From assembly GCF_024753145.1 (NCBI RefSeq), contig NZ_JANUGU010000015.1, forward strand, positions 1-34,642: 34,642 nt of DNA, in the 5' to 3' direction. How positions within the stretch are numbered: position 1 is the stretch's first letter; the number at the start of each line of letters is the position of its first letter. Below, piece by piece: positions 33,057 to 34,642 of this stretch. Made by a program: the position numbers and the translations under genes. The notes below the pieces were generated by a model that saw nothing but the letters and a program-made list of their open reading frames with translations, ran no database searches and was not told where the DNA came from. The DNA is from Massilia terrae (GTDB taxonomy: Bacteria > Pseudomonadota > Gammaproteobacteria > Burkholderiales > Burkholderiaceae_D).

Positions 33057-34505
33057 ATGTTCATGCTTCGATTGCCCGCGGTGCAGCGCACCGCGCGCGC
33101 CCTCACCTATCTCACCGCCTTCGTCCTGATCTGCGTCTGCCTGTGGCTCAACAAGTTCTTCGGCCGGCCCGACCTCGACCAGATCGCCTATCACGTCGGG
33201 CTTGGCGTCGAAGGATTGGGGACCTCGGATCCGGCACTGGTGGGGCATTTCGTGCGCTGGTGCGTGGTCGCACCGCTGGTCTTCCTCACCGCGACGCTGG
33301 CGGTGGAATGGCGCGGCAGCTTGCGCGCGCGCCTGCCCGTGCGCCTGCGCGCCGTGGGCGCGAAGATGCCACTCCTGCTGATGGCGGCCGCGCTGGTGTA
33401 TTGGGTGGTCGATACCAATGCGCTGCGCTACGTCGCCAAGAATTTCGGCGTCGATTATTTCGGCGCGAATTACCTGCCGCCGCAGCTGGTCAGCCTGAAA
33501 GGCGGTCACACCAAAAACCTGGTGATCATTTACGTCGAAAGCCTGGAGGCGGCGTACGCCAAACCGGAATTGTTCGGCGAGGACCGCATCGCGCCGCTGA
33601 CGCAATTGCAGGGCGAGAGCTTCACCCAATACCGCCAGGCGCCCGGTACGGGATTCACAATCGCGGCGATCGTGTCGACCCAATGCGGCGTGCCGCTGGA
33701 GCGTGTCGGCCTGTTCGACCTGAATACCCAGGGCCAGGTGATCGACAACTTCATGCCGCACGCAACCTGCCTGAGCGACATCCTGCAGCAGCATGGCTAT
33801 CGCAATGTGTTCATGGGCGGCGGTTCGCTCAAATTCGCGGGCAAGGGGAATTTCCTGAAGAGCCATCATTACGATGAGGCGTATGGCCGGGAGGACTGGA
33901 TCGCGCAGGGTGCGAATCCGGACAAGATGAATGGCTGGGGGCTGTACGACGATGAATTGTTCGACCACGCGAAGGAAAAGCTGCGCCAGCTGCATGAATC
34001 GAACAAGCCATTCAATCTGACGCTACTGACGGTTGATACGCATGAACCGGCGGGATTCAAGCCGCGCCGCTGCAAGATCCAGGATCCGAATCAGTTCGAA
34101 GGCGTTGTGGAATGCAGCGCGCAGGAGATCGCCGGTTTCGTCGACTTCATCAAGGACAGCGGATATCTGAAGGACACCAATGTGGTGATCCTGGGCGATC
34201 ACCTGGCGCGCAAGAATCCGGTGGCGGACCGGCTCGAGACGCTGCCGGAGCGGTATATCTTCAACAAGTTCATTTCGGATGAGCCGATGAAGAAGAACCG
34301 GGAGGAGATCGTGCATTTCGACTTGCTGCCGACCATGCTGGAGTTTATCGGGTTTGAAGCGCATGGGAATCAGCTTGGGCTGGGATTCAGCGGCTTCGGC
34401 AAGGTGGGGGCGAAGGACAAGAAGCCGAATCCGGAAAGGTTCGATCAGATGAGCCAGAATCTGTTGAACCGGTCGGAGACGTATTTGCACCTCTGGCAGT
34501 CCTGA
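33057..34505 (+). CDS. OpgB-like phosphoglycerol transferase (sulfatase superfamily)
   Basis: Inner-membrane enzyme of 482 residues expected to add phosphoglycerol, or a similar group from lipid, to periplasmic glucans. Three hydrophobic segments (about 15-32, 65-85 and 105-120) precede the large periplasmic alkaline-phosphatase-type domain. NLVIIYVESLEAAY, PGTGFTIAAIVSTQCGVPL, LKFAGKGNFLKSHHYDEAYG, LTVDTHEPAGF and GDHLARKN align closely with E. coli OpgB. The Thr of GTGFT is the likely nucleophile and VESLE, DTHE and GDHL the metal ligands. E. coli OpgB is about 763 residues, so this form lacks its C-terminal region. The ATG at 33057 is preferred; an in-frame GTG at 33045 and ATG at 33063 are alternatives with no strong Shine-Dalgarno. 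Confidence 0.85.
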   Translation: MFMLRLPAVQRTARALTYLTAFVLICVCLWLNKFFGRPDLDQIAYHVGLGVEGLGTSDPALVGHFVRWCVVAPLVFLTATLAVEWRGSLRARLPVRLRAVGAKMPLLLMAAALVYWVVDTNALRYVAKNFGVDYFGANYLPPQLVSLKGGHTKNLVIIYVESLEAAYAKPELFGEDRIAPLTQLQGESFTQYRQAPGTGFTIAAIVSTQCGVPLERVGLFDLNTQGQVIDNFMPHATCLSDILQQHGYRNVFMGGGSLKFAGKGNFLKSHHYDEAYGREDWIAQGANPDKMNGWGLYDDELFDHAKEKLRQLHESNKPFNLTLLTVDTHEPAGFKPRRCKIQDPNQFEGVVECSAQEIAGFVDFIKDSGYLKDTNVVILGDHLARKNPVADRLETLPERYIFNKFISDEPMKKNREEIVHFDLLPTMLEFIGFEAHGNQLGLGFSGFGKVGAKDKKPNPERFDQMSQNLLNRSETYLHLWQS

Positions 34506-34524
34506 ATCTCCTCCATCAAACAAC

Positions 34525-34626
34525 GTCGTCCCCGCGGAGGCGGGGACCCATGCTGAGTTCGCGGGCCACCTGCGGATGATTCGACGACTCAACGTGTCTA
34601 TGGGTTCCGGCCTTCGCCGGAACGAC
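34525..34626. repeat. Inverted pair of REP-like hairpins
   Basis: Hairpin 1: GTCCCCGC (34529-34536), GGAG, GCGGGGAC (34541-34548). Hairpin 2: TTCCGGC (34605-34611), CTTC, GCCGGAA (34616-34622). Read on the opposite strand, hairpin 2 repeats hairpin 1 (CGTCGT at the outer side, ACCCAT at the inner side), so they form an inverted pair like a BIME. It lies just after the opgB-like stop and could also serve as a weak terminator or 3' stabiliser. Confidence 0.65.
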
Positions 34627-34642
34627 GGTTTTACGGTTGTGG

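Overview
The window is GC-rich DNA from a Gram-negative bacterium. Protein families and gene style (two MCE-transport genes with a PqiC-type lipoprotein, a TonB-dependent receptor, an OpgB-like transferase, MnmE, short REP-like repeats) suggest a betaproteobacterium of the Oxalobacteraceae, Massilia-like. That placement is an inference from protein character; no rRNA is present.

Left part (1-15 kb) is mostly housekeeping and envelope functions. It holds a B12-binding radical SAM protein, then a tightly packed operon for an MCE-type lipid transporter (STAS-permease, ATPase, MCE substrate-binding protein, auxiliary lipoprotein) with a VanZ-family membrane protein. Next come a [2Fe-2S] thioredoxin-like ferredoxin and an alpha/beta hydrolase, then a D-alanyl-D-alanine carboxypeptidase with its own promoter and a REP-like hairpin plus terminator. 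An aldo/keto reductase abuts a degenerate CsoR/FrmR-type regulator, convergent with a phosphatidylserine synthase. A CAP-domain lipoprotein, small hypothetical genes, a DUF1439 lipoprotein and a methyl-accepting chemotaxis protein follow.

Centre (15.1-31.4 kb) is an accessory glucan-utilisation locus that looks built for dextran or isomaltooligosaccharides. Ten genes on the minus strand run with overlaps or short gaps, so they are probably one operon of about 14.8 kb. In transcription order they are: TonB-dependent receptor, FAD-dependent tryptophan-halogenase-like protein, GH66 dextranase lipoprotein, CUT1 ABC importer (binding protein, two permeases, ATPase), FucP/GluP-type MFS sugar transporter, a large secreted six-hairpin glycosidase, and a short winged-helix protein resembling the N-terminus of IS630 transposases. 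A divergent LacI-family regulator follows. The interval between receptor and regulator holds two LacI-type palindromes whose centres are 167 bp apart, which fits repression by looping. Model (inference): dextran is cut at the surface by GH66, oligomers pass the receptor, the periplasmic glycosidase releases glucose, and the ABC and MFS systems import oligomers and glucose. The halogenase-like enzyme and the winged-helix protein have no obvious role in this model and are the most interesting parts.

Right part (31.4-34.6 kb) returns to core genes: mnmE (tRNA modification GTPase), divergent from a compact OpgB-like phosphoglycerol transferase for periplasmic glucans. Three 11-bp-phased repeats resembling an OmpR/PhoB-class binding site lie between them, and an inverted pair of REP-like hairpins closes the window.
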